Translations under genes and position numbers: made by a program
Part shown: one piece after another, positions 44,059-52,643 of the stretch
How the letters are laid out: every line of letters starts with the position of its first letter
Numbering within the stretch: position 1 is the first letter of the stretch
Notes under the pieces: generated by a model
What the model was told of the DNA's origin: nothing
Seen by the model: only the letters and a program-made list of their open reading frames with translations
Database searches by the model: none
Assembly: GCA_016787895.1 (NCBI GenBank)
Contig: JAEUTN010000010.1
Coordinates: 97,893-161,892 of the forward strand
Direction: 5' to 3'
Origin: Bacteroidia bacterium
Lineage (GTDB): Bacteria > Bacteroidota > Bacteroidia > B-17B0 > Aurantibacillaceae
DNA: 64,000 nt

Positions 44059-44478
44059 ATGTACAGGAAAGATTATTTACAAAGGCAATTCGAAAGCTTT
44101 GGTAAAGTTTTGGCCGCGCTTATGGGTCTTAGAAAAAACAAAGACATAGAAACGCACGAAAAAGAGTTGTTTTCTGCCTTCATTACCTACACTCAATTTA
44201 AGCCTGAACAAATTGAAGCCTGGTCACAGGAAGAATTTGTAAAAAATCTAAACCTGGAATCAACTTTAAGTTCAGCTCAATTGCGCATGCTTGCCGATTT
44301 GATTTACGAGAAACTACAACTTTACCTTGAAACCGGTGAGGAGAAAAAAGCAAAAAACTTAGGATTGAAGTGTAGTCACTTGTACTCCCTCATTCAGGAG
44401 GACCTCACCCAGAACGAATTTAATCTCGAGGCCCATTACCGCCTGAGTGTTCTTGAAACTCTTAAAAACCAGTTGTAA
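44059..44478 (+). CDS. Small all-helical protein of unknown function
   Basis: 139 residues, almost entirely alpha-helical in appearance and without signal or membrane segments. It begins MYRKDYLQRQFESFGKVLAA and contains LYLETGEEKKAKNLGLKC, which recalls small TPR-like/DUF6483-type proteins, but the match is uncertain. It is last in the yajC-ybbR-coaE operon, 13 bp after coaE, and converges on the dihydroorotase gene with no gap. Confidence 0.6.
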   Translation: MYRKDYLQRQFESFGKVLAALMGLRKNKDIETHEKELFSAFITYTQFKPEQIEAWSQEEFVKNLNLESTLSSAQLRMLADLIYEKLQLYLETGEEKKAKNLGLKCSHLYSLIQEDLTQNEFNLEAHYRLSVLETLKNQL

Positions 44479-45744
44479 TCAGTTAAAATGCGATTTTGAA
44501 CCATTGATAATACCAATCACACTGCCGCTCAATTCCTGATCAAAAAACGGAGAGTTCGCCGATCGGGAAGCGTTGTTTTTTTCCGTCAGCACCGTTTTAC
44601 CGTTAAGGGTAAACAGGGTTAAATTCGCGCTTTGGTTTTCCGCTATGCCTTGCTGTTCCAAACCGAGAACGGTTCTGGGTCCGGAGGTAAATGCGCGGAT
44701 AATGGCATTGATGTTTTTTTCTTTCAAGCCTTCCAGCGCGCAGGAAAAAGCGGTTTGCAAACCAAGCATACCAAAATCCGACAGGTCAAATTCCAGTTCC
44801 TTGGCTTCGGTATCGAGGGGACAATGATCACTTACAATCACATCAATGGTGCCGTTCTCCACAGCGTTTCTCAAAGCCAGCAGGTCCTTTTTTGAACGCA
44901 GGGGGGGATTTATTTTTGCATTGGTATCAAATTCCTTTAAAGCGGTTTCGTCGAGAAACAAATTAACGGCGGCCACACCACAGGTCACGTTCAGTCCGGC
45001 TGATTTGGCTTTGCGGATTAATTCCACCGAACCCTTTGAACTGATGCAGGGAACATGCAACTTACCTCCCCCGTATTCCAGAATACTTAGGTTGCGTTCA
45101 AGCATAATTTCTTCTGCAAGCGCAGGCATGCCTTTTAAACCAAGCGCAGTAGAGGTTTCTCCTTCGTTCATTTGTCCTCCATGCGTTAAACTCTCGTCCT
45201 GGCAGTGGACCATAATGAACGAATCAATACCTGAACTGTATTGCAAGGCTCTGAGAAGCATTCCGGAATCCTGAAGACCATGTTTGTAATCGCTGAAAGC
45301 TATAGCTCCCGCCTGTTTCATGTCGTACATTTCAGAGAGGTCTTTTCCTTTTCCTCCGGCGGTAATGGTGCCCAGGGGATACACATCCACTGCTTTATTC
45401 CGGGTTTTGCCCAAAACGTATTCAATTTGAGCTTTGTTATCAATTGCCGGTTGATTGTTGCTGTGAAGGCACAAAGCGGTAAAACCGCCTGCTGCTGCTG
45501 CTTTGATTAAGGAGTCAAGTGTTTCGCGGTGTTCAAATCCGGGTTCCCCCGAAACGGCCTGTAGGTCGATCCAGCCCTCTGAAACACAGAGCCCTTCAGC
45601 TTCTATGACTTTCGTGCCTCCGGAAACAGGCAAGGACTTTTTGATGGCAGTGATCTGCCCTCCTTCAATGAGCAAATCCATTGTTTTTCCATGGTGTTCG
45701 CTTTTTTCAGATACCACTCTGGCTTGCCTGATTAAAATAGTCAT
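44479..45744 (-). CDS. Dihydroorotase homologue lacking metal ligands (PyrC'-type)
   Basis: 421 residues, amidohydrolase fold of the class I dihydroorotase type. The defining DxHxHxR motif is destroyed: the sequence reads D60-LQAVSGEPG where active enzymes have DLHVHLREPG, so both His and the Arg are missing. A second ligand region reads LHVPCISSK instead of HxxHxS. The later SDHCPLD Asp is kept. This fits non-catalytic PyrC' proteins, which in some bacteria support aspartate transcarbamoylase; no pyrB is nearby. A true pyrC is presumably elsewhere. Confidence 0.85.
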   Translation of the reverse strand: MTILIRQARVVSEKSEHHGKTMDLLIEGGQITAIKKSLPVSGGTKVIEAEGLCVSEGWIDLQAVSGEPGFEHRETLDSLIKAAAAGGFTALCLHSNNQPAIDNKAQIEYVLGKTRNKAVDVYPLGTITAGGKGKDLSEMYDMKQAGAIAFSDYKHGLQDSGMLLRALQYSSGIDSFIMVHCQDESLTHGGQMNEGETSTALGLKGMPALAEEIMLERNLSILEYGGGKLHVPCISSKGSVELIRKAKSAGLNVTCGVAAVNLFLDETALKEFDTNAKINPPLRSKKDLLALRNAVENGTIDVIVSDHCPLDTEAKELEFDLSDFGMLGLQTAFSCALEGLKEKNINAIIRAFTSGPRTVLGLEQQGIAENQSANLTLFTLNGKTVLTEKNNASRSANSPFFDQELSGSVIGIINGSKSHFN

Positions 45745-45748
45745 TCGT

Positions 45749-47797
45749 TTATTTTAAAATTCGTAACACAACGCTTTCCGCTAATAGAAATACAAGAGCT
45801 AAAATTATAAATAATTTCCATAACCGTTTGGGCTCACTTCCCTGCAACACCTGTTCTGTAAAATCCTTTTCTCCGGCGTTCAGAATTTTCACGGTGCTCA
45901 ATTGCTGTTTGCGGAGCTCATTTTCCAATTCTTCAATGGAATAACAATTTAGATCCGACTCGATGCGCTCATAGTTAAAGGCCAGTGCCTGAAGGGTTTT
46001 ACTGCCCTCCTGTAAGGTATAAAATCCCGGAATTGTGATTTGGTCGCGGGTGAACAGCTGCAGCGCATGTGCAGTGTTTCTTAATTCAGGAATAATTTCC
46101 ACTGTGCTGTCAAGACTCACAATTCGGGGTGGTGTCTCCTGCCCTGAATACACTCCCGAATAATACAAGGCGGTATTTGATATTACAGGGTAATACAAGG
46201 GCGCTTGTTTAATCGCGGTAAAACACATGCGGTAAAACGTCGGCACAAACAAAGCGTGTTTGCTGAAACTGCCGCTTGTGTTATTGAGTGAAGAGGTAAA
46301 CAAATACACTTCCGCTTGTTTGTACTTTGATCTGCCCAGTAAAATATCCCCATTCATTAATTTCAATAAGGCATCAAAATCGTTACGGCTGTTTTTATTG
46401 AGGCGATAATGTTTTTTTATGAGTGGAAGGTTTAAATCCTCTTCCAGTTTTTCGAAAACCCCTGAAAAAAAACCCGAAGCCAGTTCAATTCTCTCAACCT
46501 TCAAACTACTTGTATCTGCAGCAGCAAAGCCGGGCAAATTGAAAGCATTCAAAAAACCCGTGTATCCCGGGGCGGTTTCAGCATCTGAAGGAAGAACGAC
46601 GATAGCTCCCCCTTTTTCTGAAAAACGCTGCAGTTCCGACACCAGACCGGAAGGAACCTCGCGCAATTGATTCAAAACAATCACCTCCACTTTTCTGAAC
46701 GTGGAATAGTTGATCTGAGACTCGGTTCCAACCGCTACCTGGAACAAACTATCGTTGCTGAACAAAGCTTGCAGGGCATCTCCCGTTTGGTTGTTTCCGT
46801 GAATCAGATACACCGGGATGTTGACTTGAGAAGTGAAGGCAAAATAAAATACATCATCAAACGTCACAGGATAATCGTCGATTTTTACGGAGCCAAAATG
46901 AAGCCCCGATGTTTTGCATTCGAAGGTAAAACGCAGTTCGGTAAAGGCCCCCGGTAAAAGCGAAAAGGAGCTGAGGGCCATAGGGTTGCCATTTATAAGG
47001 AGTTTGGCGGAGCCGGATTCAATGGTTTTATCCCCTTTGTTCAGGATTCTGGCCCTGAGGTGTTGAATTTCTCCACTTTGTTGAACCGGACTTTCAAACC
47101 AGCAGCTGTCAATGAACACATTGTTAACGAGATTGGGAACAAAGGGAACCAGCGCGATGGGTGTACTGTCTTGTGCGCGAAGTTGTGCGAGGTCAAATGT
47201 GCTTTTTTGAGCGTCGGAAAGAACAAACATCCGTTTGGCCTTTGAGCCGGTGCCATTCAGTAATTCTCTCTGGCGCTCAATCACCCGGCTAAGTTTTCGG
47301 GGCACAGGGCTTGATCTGATGTCATCGATCAGGGCGATGGCTTCCTGTTTATCGCAAAACCGCTGTTGTTTACCCTGAAATTCATTGGTAAGGATCTGAA
47401 ATTTATCCTGTATTCCAAAAGCGTTCACCAATTCCTTCGCTTTTTGCCGGGCCTGATCCAGCAAGGGACCATTGCGCCCGAGGTTCTCCATACTGAAGGA
47501 ATTATCGATGTATAAACTGATGTATCGGGACCCGGCTTGTACCTGCGCATTGTTTTTATCGCGGATGACCGGCTGACTGAAAGCCAATACCAGAGCGGCT
47601 ATCATTAAAATGCGAAACAAAAGCACCAGGAGTTCCCTCAACCTTGACCTGGATTTGGTTTCTATTTGAACCTGACGAAGAAACTTTACATTGGTAAAAT
47701 AAACCTTCTTGTATTTCCTGAAATTAAAGAGATGAATAATTACCGGAAGAGCCAGTGCGGTTAAAGCCCACAGAAATGAGGGTTGGAGGAAAGTCAT
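45749..47797 (-). CDS. BatA-domain protein with von Willebrand A-like region
   Basis: 682 residues. The N-terminal BatA segment (FLQPSFLWALTALALPVIIH and the second helix LLVLLFRILMIAALVLAFSQ) is followed by a vWA-like domain with MIDAS-type DNSFS (SLYIDNSFSMEN) and a C-terminal membrane helix (IILALVFLLAESVVL). Such proteins belong to the Bat/aerotolerance group in Bacteroidota; their precise role is unsettled. The ATG at 47797 was chosen because a -7 box at 47804-47811 overlaps the alternative TTG at 47806. Confidence 0.85.
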   Translation of the reverse strand: MTFLQPSFLWALTALALPVIIHLFNFRKYKKVYFTNVKFLRQVQIETKSRSRLRELLVLLFRILMIAALVLAFSQPVIRDKNNAQVQAGSRYISLYIDNSFSMENLGRNGPLLDQARQKAKELVNAFGIQDKFQILTNEFQGKQQRFCDKQEAIALIDDIRSSPVPRKLSRVIERQRELLNGTGSKAKRMFVLSDAQKSTFDLAQLRAQDSTPIALVPFVPNLVNNVFIDSCWFESPVQQSGEIQHLRARILNKGDKTIESGSAKLLINGNPMALSSFSLLPGAFTELRFTFECKTSGLHFGSVKIDDYPVTFDDVFYFAFTSQVNIPVYLIHGNNQTGDALQALFSNDSLFQVAVGTESQINYSTFRKVEVIVLNQLREVPSGLVSELQRFSEKGGAIVVLPSDAETAPGYTGFLNAFNLPGFAAADTSSLKVERIELASGFFSGVFEKLEEDLNLPLIKKHYRLNKNSRNDFDALLKLMNGDILLGRSKYKQAEVYLFTSSLNNTSGSFSKHALFVPTFYRMCFTAIKQAPLYYPVISNTALYYSGVYSGQETPPRIVSLDSTVEIIPELRNTAHALQLFTRDQITIPGFYTLQEGSKTLQALAFNYERIESDLNCYSIEELENELRKQQLSTVKILNAGEKDFTEQVLQGSEPKRLWKLFIILALVFLLAESVVLRILK

Positions 47798-47803
47798 CGC
47801 AGG

Positions 47804-47811
47804 CAAAAATA
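47804..47811 (-). promoter_or_regulatory. Promoter -7 box for the BatA gene
   Basis: TATTTTTG on the minus strand ends 6 bases before the ATG; the leader would be nearly absent. Confidence 0.65.
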
Positions 47812-47939
47812 CAAAATAGACAAGGGTTTATACCCTGCCTGAACAATTAATGGAAAATTTATTGTCCGGGGCAGAAAATTTTAACTGAAGCGTCTTTTTG
47901 AAACAATAATTTTGTATATTTACTCATCGTTCAACACCA

Positions 47940-48581
47940 ATGAAATCAGCACTTGCGTCCATAGGTAAAAATCTCATTCTGATAGGGGTTTTGTTTTTTT
48001 CAGCCTTAAACTATTTTGCGCCTTCTTATAGTTGGAAGGAAATTGTGTCGGCACAAATACTCGCCGGTTTAGCCTATGTGTTTTTGGGTTGTTATGAGTA
48101 CCTGAACGCCAGCTACAAAGCTTCTTTGCCCATTCAGCGTTACCCTTATTTTACCAGCTCCTTTTTTATGTTCAGGGCTTTGAAAGTGGGCGTATTCCTG
48201 AGTTTTGCCATCTTATTGCTCCTGAGCGGAAGCAAGGTCCAATACCTTGCCCCCATCTGTTTTATCATCGCCGGAACCGAGATGGTGATTACGGTACTGA
48301 AGTTCAGAAAAGGTTTGTGTTTCGTAAACATTTACGCGAATTACATTCTCATCCTTCAGCAAAGGGCCATGAAGGTATTTGCATCGGAATTGATGATTGT
48401 TGAATTCAGGCACGGAATTTTTTACTTCATCAAAAAAAACCACAAATCCCTTCAGATTAACCTGGAGCACATCCATGAAAAGGACCATTTCCTGCAATCC
48501 ATTCATACCTGGATAGTCAGAAACCATGTGATGCTAAGCGAGGAATCGCGTCATAAGATTGAGGAACTCATCACCCATTAA
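47940..48581 (+). CDS. Membrane protein of unknown function
   Basis: 213 residues. Four hydrophobic segments occupy the first ~125 residues (LILIGVLFFSALNYFA, ILAGLAYVFLGCYEYL, VGVFLSFAILLLLSG, LAPICFIIAGTEMVITVL). The last ~85 residues form a soluble domain with alternating strands (MIVEFRHGIFYFIKKNHKSL) that could be a PH-like or LytTR-like fold. No family is recognised. It is monocistronic. Confidence 0.55.
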   Translation: MKSALASIGKNLILIGVLFFSALNYFAPSYSWKEIVSAQILAGLAYVFLGCYEYLNASYKASLPIQRYPYFTSSFFMFRALKVGVFLSFAILLLLSGSKVQYLAPICFIIAGTEMVITVLKFRKGLCFVNIYANYILILQQRAMKVFASELMIVEFRHGIFYFIKKNHKSLQINLEHIHEKDHFLQSIHTWIVRNHVMLSEESRHKIEELITH

Positions 48582-48641
48582 GCGTTTAAGCCCCCGGTTT
48601 CTTTCTGAAATTCCCTCTTATCCCTTTCTCAAACAGGCATA

Positions 48642-48677
48642 AAAAAAGCCTTGAAGTTTTTGATTTTCAAGGCTTTG
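48642..48677 (-). terminator. Terminator after tRNA-Met
   Basis: AAAGCCTTGAA pairs with TTCAAGGCTTT; on the minus strand it ends in a T run. Confidence 0.8.
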
Positions 48678-48680
48678 TAG

Positions 48681-48754
48681 TAGCGGAAACGGGAGTTGAA
48701 CCCGTGACCTCAGGGTTATGAATCCTGCGCTCTAACCATCTGAGCTATCCCGCC
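48681..48754 (-). tRNA. tRNA-Met (anticodon CAT)
   Basis: 74 nt. Acceptor GGCGGGA pairs with TTCCGCT (two G-T pairs). D-stem GCTC/GAGC, anticodon loop TTCATAA, T-arm ACGGG-TTCAACT-CCCGT. CCA is not encoded. The anticodon CAT and the normal first pair exclude an initiator. A tRNA-Ile with lysidine-modified CAT cannot be fully excluded, but the sequence resembles elongator Met. Confidence 0.93.
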
Positions 48755-48767
48755 ATTTTCAGGGGTG

Positions 48768-48775
48768 CAAATATA
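48768..48775 (-). promoter_or_regulatory. Promoter -7 box for tRNA-Met
   Basis: TATATTTG on the minus strand, 13 bases upstream of the tRNA. Confidence 0.7.
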
Positions 48776-48869
48776 GTATTTTCCTGTTTATTCCCCACAA
48801 AATGATAGGATTTATCCTAAGCCGTAAATAATTTTTGAAGCTTTTATTTGCTTTCTACTCTTTATTTTA

Positions 48870-48877
48870 TACATTTC
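48870..48877 (+). promoter_or_regulatory. Promoter -7 box (one mismatch)
   Basis: TACATTTC, 17 bp upstream of the ATG at 48895. It supports that start over the in-frame ATG at 48835. Confidence 0.5.
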
Positions 48878-48894
48878 CCAAAAAAAAAATTGGT

Positions 48895-49908
48895 ATGTCT
48901 AAAAAAAGCAAGGTTCTGAATAAAAAGGTAAAGGCAAAAAGCAAGGAGAAGAAAGCTCAGAAAAAGAACTCAAAACCTGCTGCTCCAAAAAAGAAAACCA
49001 ACAAACCGGCGAAAACGGCGGTAAAAAAGAAACTTGCGCCTAAAAAAGCAAAACCGGCAGCAGCCAAAAAGCCTGCAAAACCGCTTGCTAAGAAAAAAAC
49101 GGTAAAACCTCTGGCAAAAAAGGCAGCAAAACCTGCTAAAAAAAGCCCGGGCAAAGCTTTGGCAAAAGCTAAAGTTGTTGCCGGCAAAAAACCCATTACT
49201 AAACCGGTTGCAAAGCCACAATCGAAACCGGTTCACGCACCTGCAACAGTGAAGGCAGCGGCCCCTAAGAAGGCCGAACCCGCAGCTAAAACCCCTGCGA
49301 AGGAAAGCCCTAAGAGCAAAGAAACCAAAACACAAAAACCCGAAGCCCAGCCCTCAGTGTTCAGCAAACCCGAGAAAAAAACACCGGAGGTACTTGCCGT
49401 ACAAAATACTTTACCTGTAAAAAACAAGGAAGAAATACCTCTTTCTAAAATCGTTTCCATATCAAGTTCCATTACCAACGCGGTTAAAAAAACCGATTCG
49501 TATTCCATTAAACCCGAAAAAGAACCGGCCGGTAAATTTGAAATGGAATTTGTCATCCATTCCTCCGCTGAAATGCTTTATGAGTTTTTATCAACTCCAA
49601 GCGGACTTTCAGAGTGGTTTTGCGACGACCTTAACATTCGCAATGGTATTTATACCTTTATCTGGGACGACCAGCTCATGCAGGCCAGGCTGTTAAAAAC
49701 GGTGGAGTTGCAGGTGGTTCGTTTTCAATGGGTGGATAAAACGGATGGAAGTTACTTTGAATTCAGAATTCAAAAGGATGACCTTACCAACGACATTTCC
49801 CTCATCATCACCGATTTTGCAGAAACTTCAGGAGAGCGGGAATCGGCAAAACTTCTATGGCAAAGCCAGATTGAAAAATTAAGACACGTTATAGGTTCCA
49901 TCTTTTAA
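48895..49908 (+). CDS. Histone-H1-like Lys/Ala/Pro tail fused to a START-like domain
   Basis: 337 residues. Residues 1 to about 200 are a low-complexity basic region of AKKK/PAKK repeats like histone H1 or Bacteroidota H1-like DNA-binding tails, turning more acidic and Ser/Pro-rich toward 150-200. The last ~125 residues form a START/SRPBCC-like domain: FEMEFVIHSSAEMLYEFLST, GLSEWFCDDLNIRNGIYTFI and an aromatic-rich core. In Bacteroidota this START-like domain usually stands alone. The N-terminal extension could tether it to DNA or RNA. No partner gene is visible. Confidence 0.8.
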   Translation: MSKKSKVLNKKVKAKSKEKKAQKKNSKPAAPKKKTNKPAKTAVKKKLAPKKAKPAAAKKPAKPLAKKKTVKPLAKKAAKPAKKSPGKALAKAKVVAGKKPITKPVAKPQSKPVHAPATVKAAAPKKAEPAAKTPAKESPKSKETKTQKPEAQPSVFSKPEKKTPEVLAVQNTLPVKNKEEIPLSKIVSISSSITNAVKKTDSYSIKPEKEPAGKFEMEFVIHSSAEMLYEFLSTPSGLSEWFCDDLNIRNGIYTFIWDDQLMQARLLKTVELQVVRFQWVDKTDGSYFEFRIQKDDLTNDISLIITDFAETSGERESAKLLWQSQIEKLRHVIGSIF

Positions 49909-49910
49909 AA

Positions 49911-49938
49911 AGAAACCCGGTTCAGCCGGGTTTTTTTA
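49911..49938. terminator. Bidirectional terminator
   Basis: AAACCCGG-TTCA-CCGGGTTT with flanking A and T runs between converging genes. Confidence 0.85.
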
Positions 49939-49940
49939 TG

Positions 49941-52370
49941 CTAAAACCTTAAGCTGATGCCGGTCAGGAAGTTGACAGGCGCAGCAGGTGCTACAAAATT
50001 AAAGGTGCTCAGCCGGGCCGAATCATAGTAATAGCTGTAGGTATAACCGTTGGTGATGTACTGTGTGTTAAGCAGATTGTATACCGATAGCATAAAGATA
50101 ATTTCAGGAATCACCCTGGTTTTGAGGCTGTAATTCACATTCAGATCAAACACGGAATAAGGATCAATGCTCCTTTTTAAGTTACTGGTATTGTCGAGGT
50201 ATTGGCGCCCAACATTTTTATTGATAAGACTGATTTTTAAATTCTTCACCGGTAAAAAGGTAAACAGAAGCGACGAAACCGTTGAAGGAGAAAATGAAAT
50301 GTCGGTGTTGGTGTATTCCCTGGTCACTTGTTTATATATGCTGTAATCGGCATTGCTGCTGTCAAGGTATTCGGTGAACTTAGCGATGGTGTTATCGGAG
50401 AAAGCGATATTGCCGGTGATCTCAAACCACTTCAACATTTTGTAATTCAGATCCAGCTCAAGACCCATGCGCCGGCTTTCGGGAACATTCACACGGTTGT
50501 AGGCTCCCACATCGTTCACCTCTCCGTTGAGCACCAATTGATTTTTGTACTGCATGTAATACCCGTTCAATCCCGCTTTAACCCGGGTGCTGCTGAAATT
50601 TAATCCCGTTTCCAAATCCGTCAGCTGCTCCGATTGAGGCCTGCTTTGGGGCGTGCTTTGCACAAAATCATCGCGGTTGGGCTCCTTGTTTCCCATCCCA
50701 AGCGAAACATAAGCATCCAGACCTCTATTCAATTGTACATTGAGTCCGATTTTTGGATTAAAAAACGTGTAGTTCACATCCTGCATTTGTTGCTGATACT
50801 GCTCATTAAATCCTAAAAAAGAATACAAGACCTTTCGCACCTGCAAGTCAACAAACAGGTTGGTGTTCGAAAAGGGCCTGAAATTGCTTTTCAGGTAAAG
50901 GTTGCCTTCGCTTTTAATGGCATTGTTTCGGTAATATTCATAATCTATACTGCTGTTGGAGGCGTATTGCGCCCAAATGATTCTTCCGAAATGAGCACCT
51001 CGGTAGGTGTTGGCTCCCCCACCCAAAACCATTTGCAGTCGCGAGTTGCTTCTGTAGGTGAGGTTAAAGAGCGCGCCAATAAAATCATTGTCCAGCCACA
51101 AACGCCTCACCATATCGCTTTGAGTTATGGTGTCGCCCGCGGGTGTGATAACATTGTTTAAACCATACTCCGCCAGGTTTTGATCTTCCTTGTATTGTTC
51201 GTAATAGCCTTGTCCTTTGGTATAATGGGCCGTAATGTTGGCGTGAAGTTTTTGAGAAAACTGATGGATAAAATGCAATTGAAAATTATTTTGAGTGTAA
51301 TTGTCGGTTTCGTTGTTGTAATAGTTGATGTTACCAAACTCATTGGTGTATTGTCCTGCCATGTTATAAGTGCGGTTCCCTTGTTTTACCGAATCCTCCG
51401 GCACGTAATACCAGGCCTGGTAGGTTTTTTCCTTACCATAAAAATTAATGAATTTTAAAACAGATTTCCCCTGATAATACGCCGCCGATAGATAATAGGA
51501 ACGAAGATCAGAACTCGCCCTGTCGATGTACCCGTCACTTTTGATTAAAGAAGCCCTCAGATCCATTACAAACTTATTTTCTATCAAACCTGTGCCGGCG
51601 AATACCGTATTTCGGAAGGTGTTAAACGAACCCGCGGTACTGATAAGGCCCGCATGTGCTTTTTCTTCAAGGGCCTGGGTTCCAAAATTAATACTGGCTC
51701 CAAATGCACCTGCCCCGTTCACGGAGGTGCCAACACCACGCTGCACTTGTATACTGTTAACACTCGAAAGCAAATCAGGCATGTTGACAAAAAAAGTACC
51801 TTGTGATTCGGCGTCGTTTACCGGCACCCCATTGATGGTGACATTTATTCGTGTGCCATCGCTTCCGCGGATGCGTAAACCGGTGTAGCCTATGCCATTA
51901 CCTGCGTCGGAATTGGCTACTACTCCCGTAAGTTGATTCAGGAGCATAGGCGCATCCTGCCCCAGATTGTTCGCTTTGATGGTTTCTGCATTCACATTGC
52001 TGTGTGCAATGGCCTGCTCCTTTTCCACCCTGCCGGACTGAACCAATACCTCGTCGAGATTTTTATTGCTGATCTCCATCACCCTTTGAAACCCCTGTTT
52101 TAGTGGTAAGACAAGCGAATCGTTGATGTTTTTGTACCCTAAACACCGTATTTGCAAAAGATAAGAACCGCAAGGAATATTTTTGAATTCAAAAATTCCA
52201 TTCTCGTTGCTTTGTGAAGCGTAGGCGGTGTTTTTCAATTGCACAAAGGCAAACGCCACCCCCTTGCCTTCTTTATCTGTTATCGTACCGGTGAATTCAC
52301 ACTGCGCTGTGAGTTGCGCTAAACTTACTACAGAACCCAGAAGTCCTGTTAACAACCATTTTAATTTCAT
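49941..52370 (-). CDS. TonB-dependent receptor under a TPP riboswitch, probable thiamin receptor
   Basis: 809 residues. Signal peptide (VVSLAQLTAQ), a carboxypeptidase-regulatory-like domain (about 23-105, CEFTGTITDKEGKGVAFAFV), plug (about 115-225, with GIGYTGLRIRGSDGTRINVT and VQRGVGTSVNGAGAFGASIN) and a barrel ending FLTGISLRF. The substrate inference comes from the leader: a TPP riboswitch precedes the gene, as is known for Bacteroidota thiamin receptors. No PnuT, ThiBPQ or kinase gene follows, so uptake across the inner membrane must be encoded elsewhere. Confidence 0.92.
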   Translation of the reverse strand: MKLKWLLTGLLGSVVSLAQLTAQCEFTGTITDKEGKGVAFAFVQLKNTAYASQSNENGIFEFKNIPCGSYLLQIRCLGYKNINDSLVLPLKQGFQRVMEISNKNLDEVLVQSGRVEKEQAIAHSNVNAETIKANNLGQDAPMLLNQLTGVVANSDAGNGIGYTGLRIRGSDGTRINVTINGVPVNDAESQGTFFVNMPDLLSSVNSIQVQRGVGTSVNGAGAFGASINFGTQALEEKAHAGLISTAGSFNTFRNTVFAGTGLIENKFVMDLRASLIKSDGYIDRASSDLRSYYLSAAYYQGKSVLKFINFYGKEKTYQAWYYVPEDSVKQGNRTYNMAGQYTNEFGNINYYNNETDNYTQNNFQLHFIHQFSQKLHANITAHYTKGQGYYEQYKEDQNLAEYGLNNVITPAGDTITQSDMVRRLWLDNDFIGALFNLTYRSNSRLQMVLGGGANTYRGAHFGRIIWAQYASNSSIDYEYYRNNAIKSEGNLYLKSNFRPFSNTNLFVDLQVRKVLYSFLGFNEQYQQQMQDVNYTFFNPKIGLNVQLNRGLDAYVSLGMGNKEPNRDDFVQSTPQSRPQSEQLTDLETGLNFSSTRVKAGLNGYYMQYKNQLVLNGEVNDVGAYNRVNVPESRRMGLELDLNYKMLKWFEITGNIAFSDNTIAKFTEYLDSSNADYSIYKQVTREYTNTDISFSPSTVSSLLFTFLPVKNLKISLINKNVGRQYLDNTSNLKRSIDPYSVFDLNVNYSLKTRVIPEIIFMLSVYNLLNTQYITNGYTYSYYYDSARLSTFNFVAPAAPVNFLTGISLRF

Positions 52371-52425
52371 TTTTACATTTTAATAATTAAACATAACAAC
52401 ACAAGGGGTGGTGTTATTTTTAACT

Positions 52426-52571
52426 ATTCTCCCTACGCAGGCATTACCCTGTTCAGGTGCTTAACAGCAAGTGTTGGTCACCGTTCTGTTAATGGGTTTG
52501 ATCTCAGCCTTGATTTTAAACCTTCGCGAAAACTTCCGGATAAATTTAAAGTACAACAAAGCACCCCTTAA
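52426..52571 (-). promoter_or_regulatory. TPP (thiamin pyrophosphate) riboswitch
   Basis: On the minus strand the leader has the conserved TPP core in order: GGGGTGC (52567-52561), GGCTGAGA (52509-52502), AACCC, then ACCTGAACAGGGTAATGCC and GCGTAGGGA (about 52463-52430). P2 is GCTTTG/CAAGGC (52557-52562 with 52507-52512). The optional P3 arm between them is long, about 44 nt, with TTTAAA and CCGGAAG/CGAAGG pairings. ACCCC in the downstream segment (about 52405-52409) is complementary to the GGGGT of the core, a possible switching helix. Confidence 0.93.
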
Positions 52572-52612
52572 GATGTTGTAAAAGTATAACTCTTTGGCTG
52601 CAGTTCAAAAAA

Positions 52613-52620
52613 TAGTTTTG
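52613..52620 (+). promoter_or_regulatory. Promoter -7 box for dxr
   Basis: TAGTTTTG, 23 bp upstream of the TTG at 52644. Confidence 0.55.
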
Positions 52621-52643
52621 AAATGTGAAAATAATACGGAGTT

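Noticed and set aside
48957..49335. Antisense open frames rich in Phe/Ala/Gly under the H1-like tail
   Set aside because: They are shadows of the Lys/Ala/Pro codons on the plus strand.
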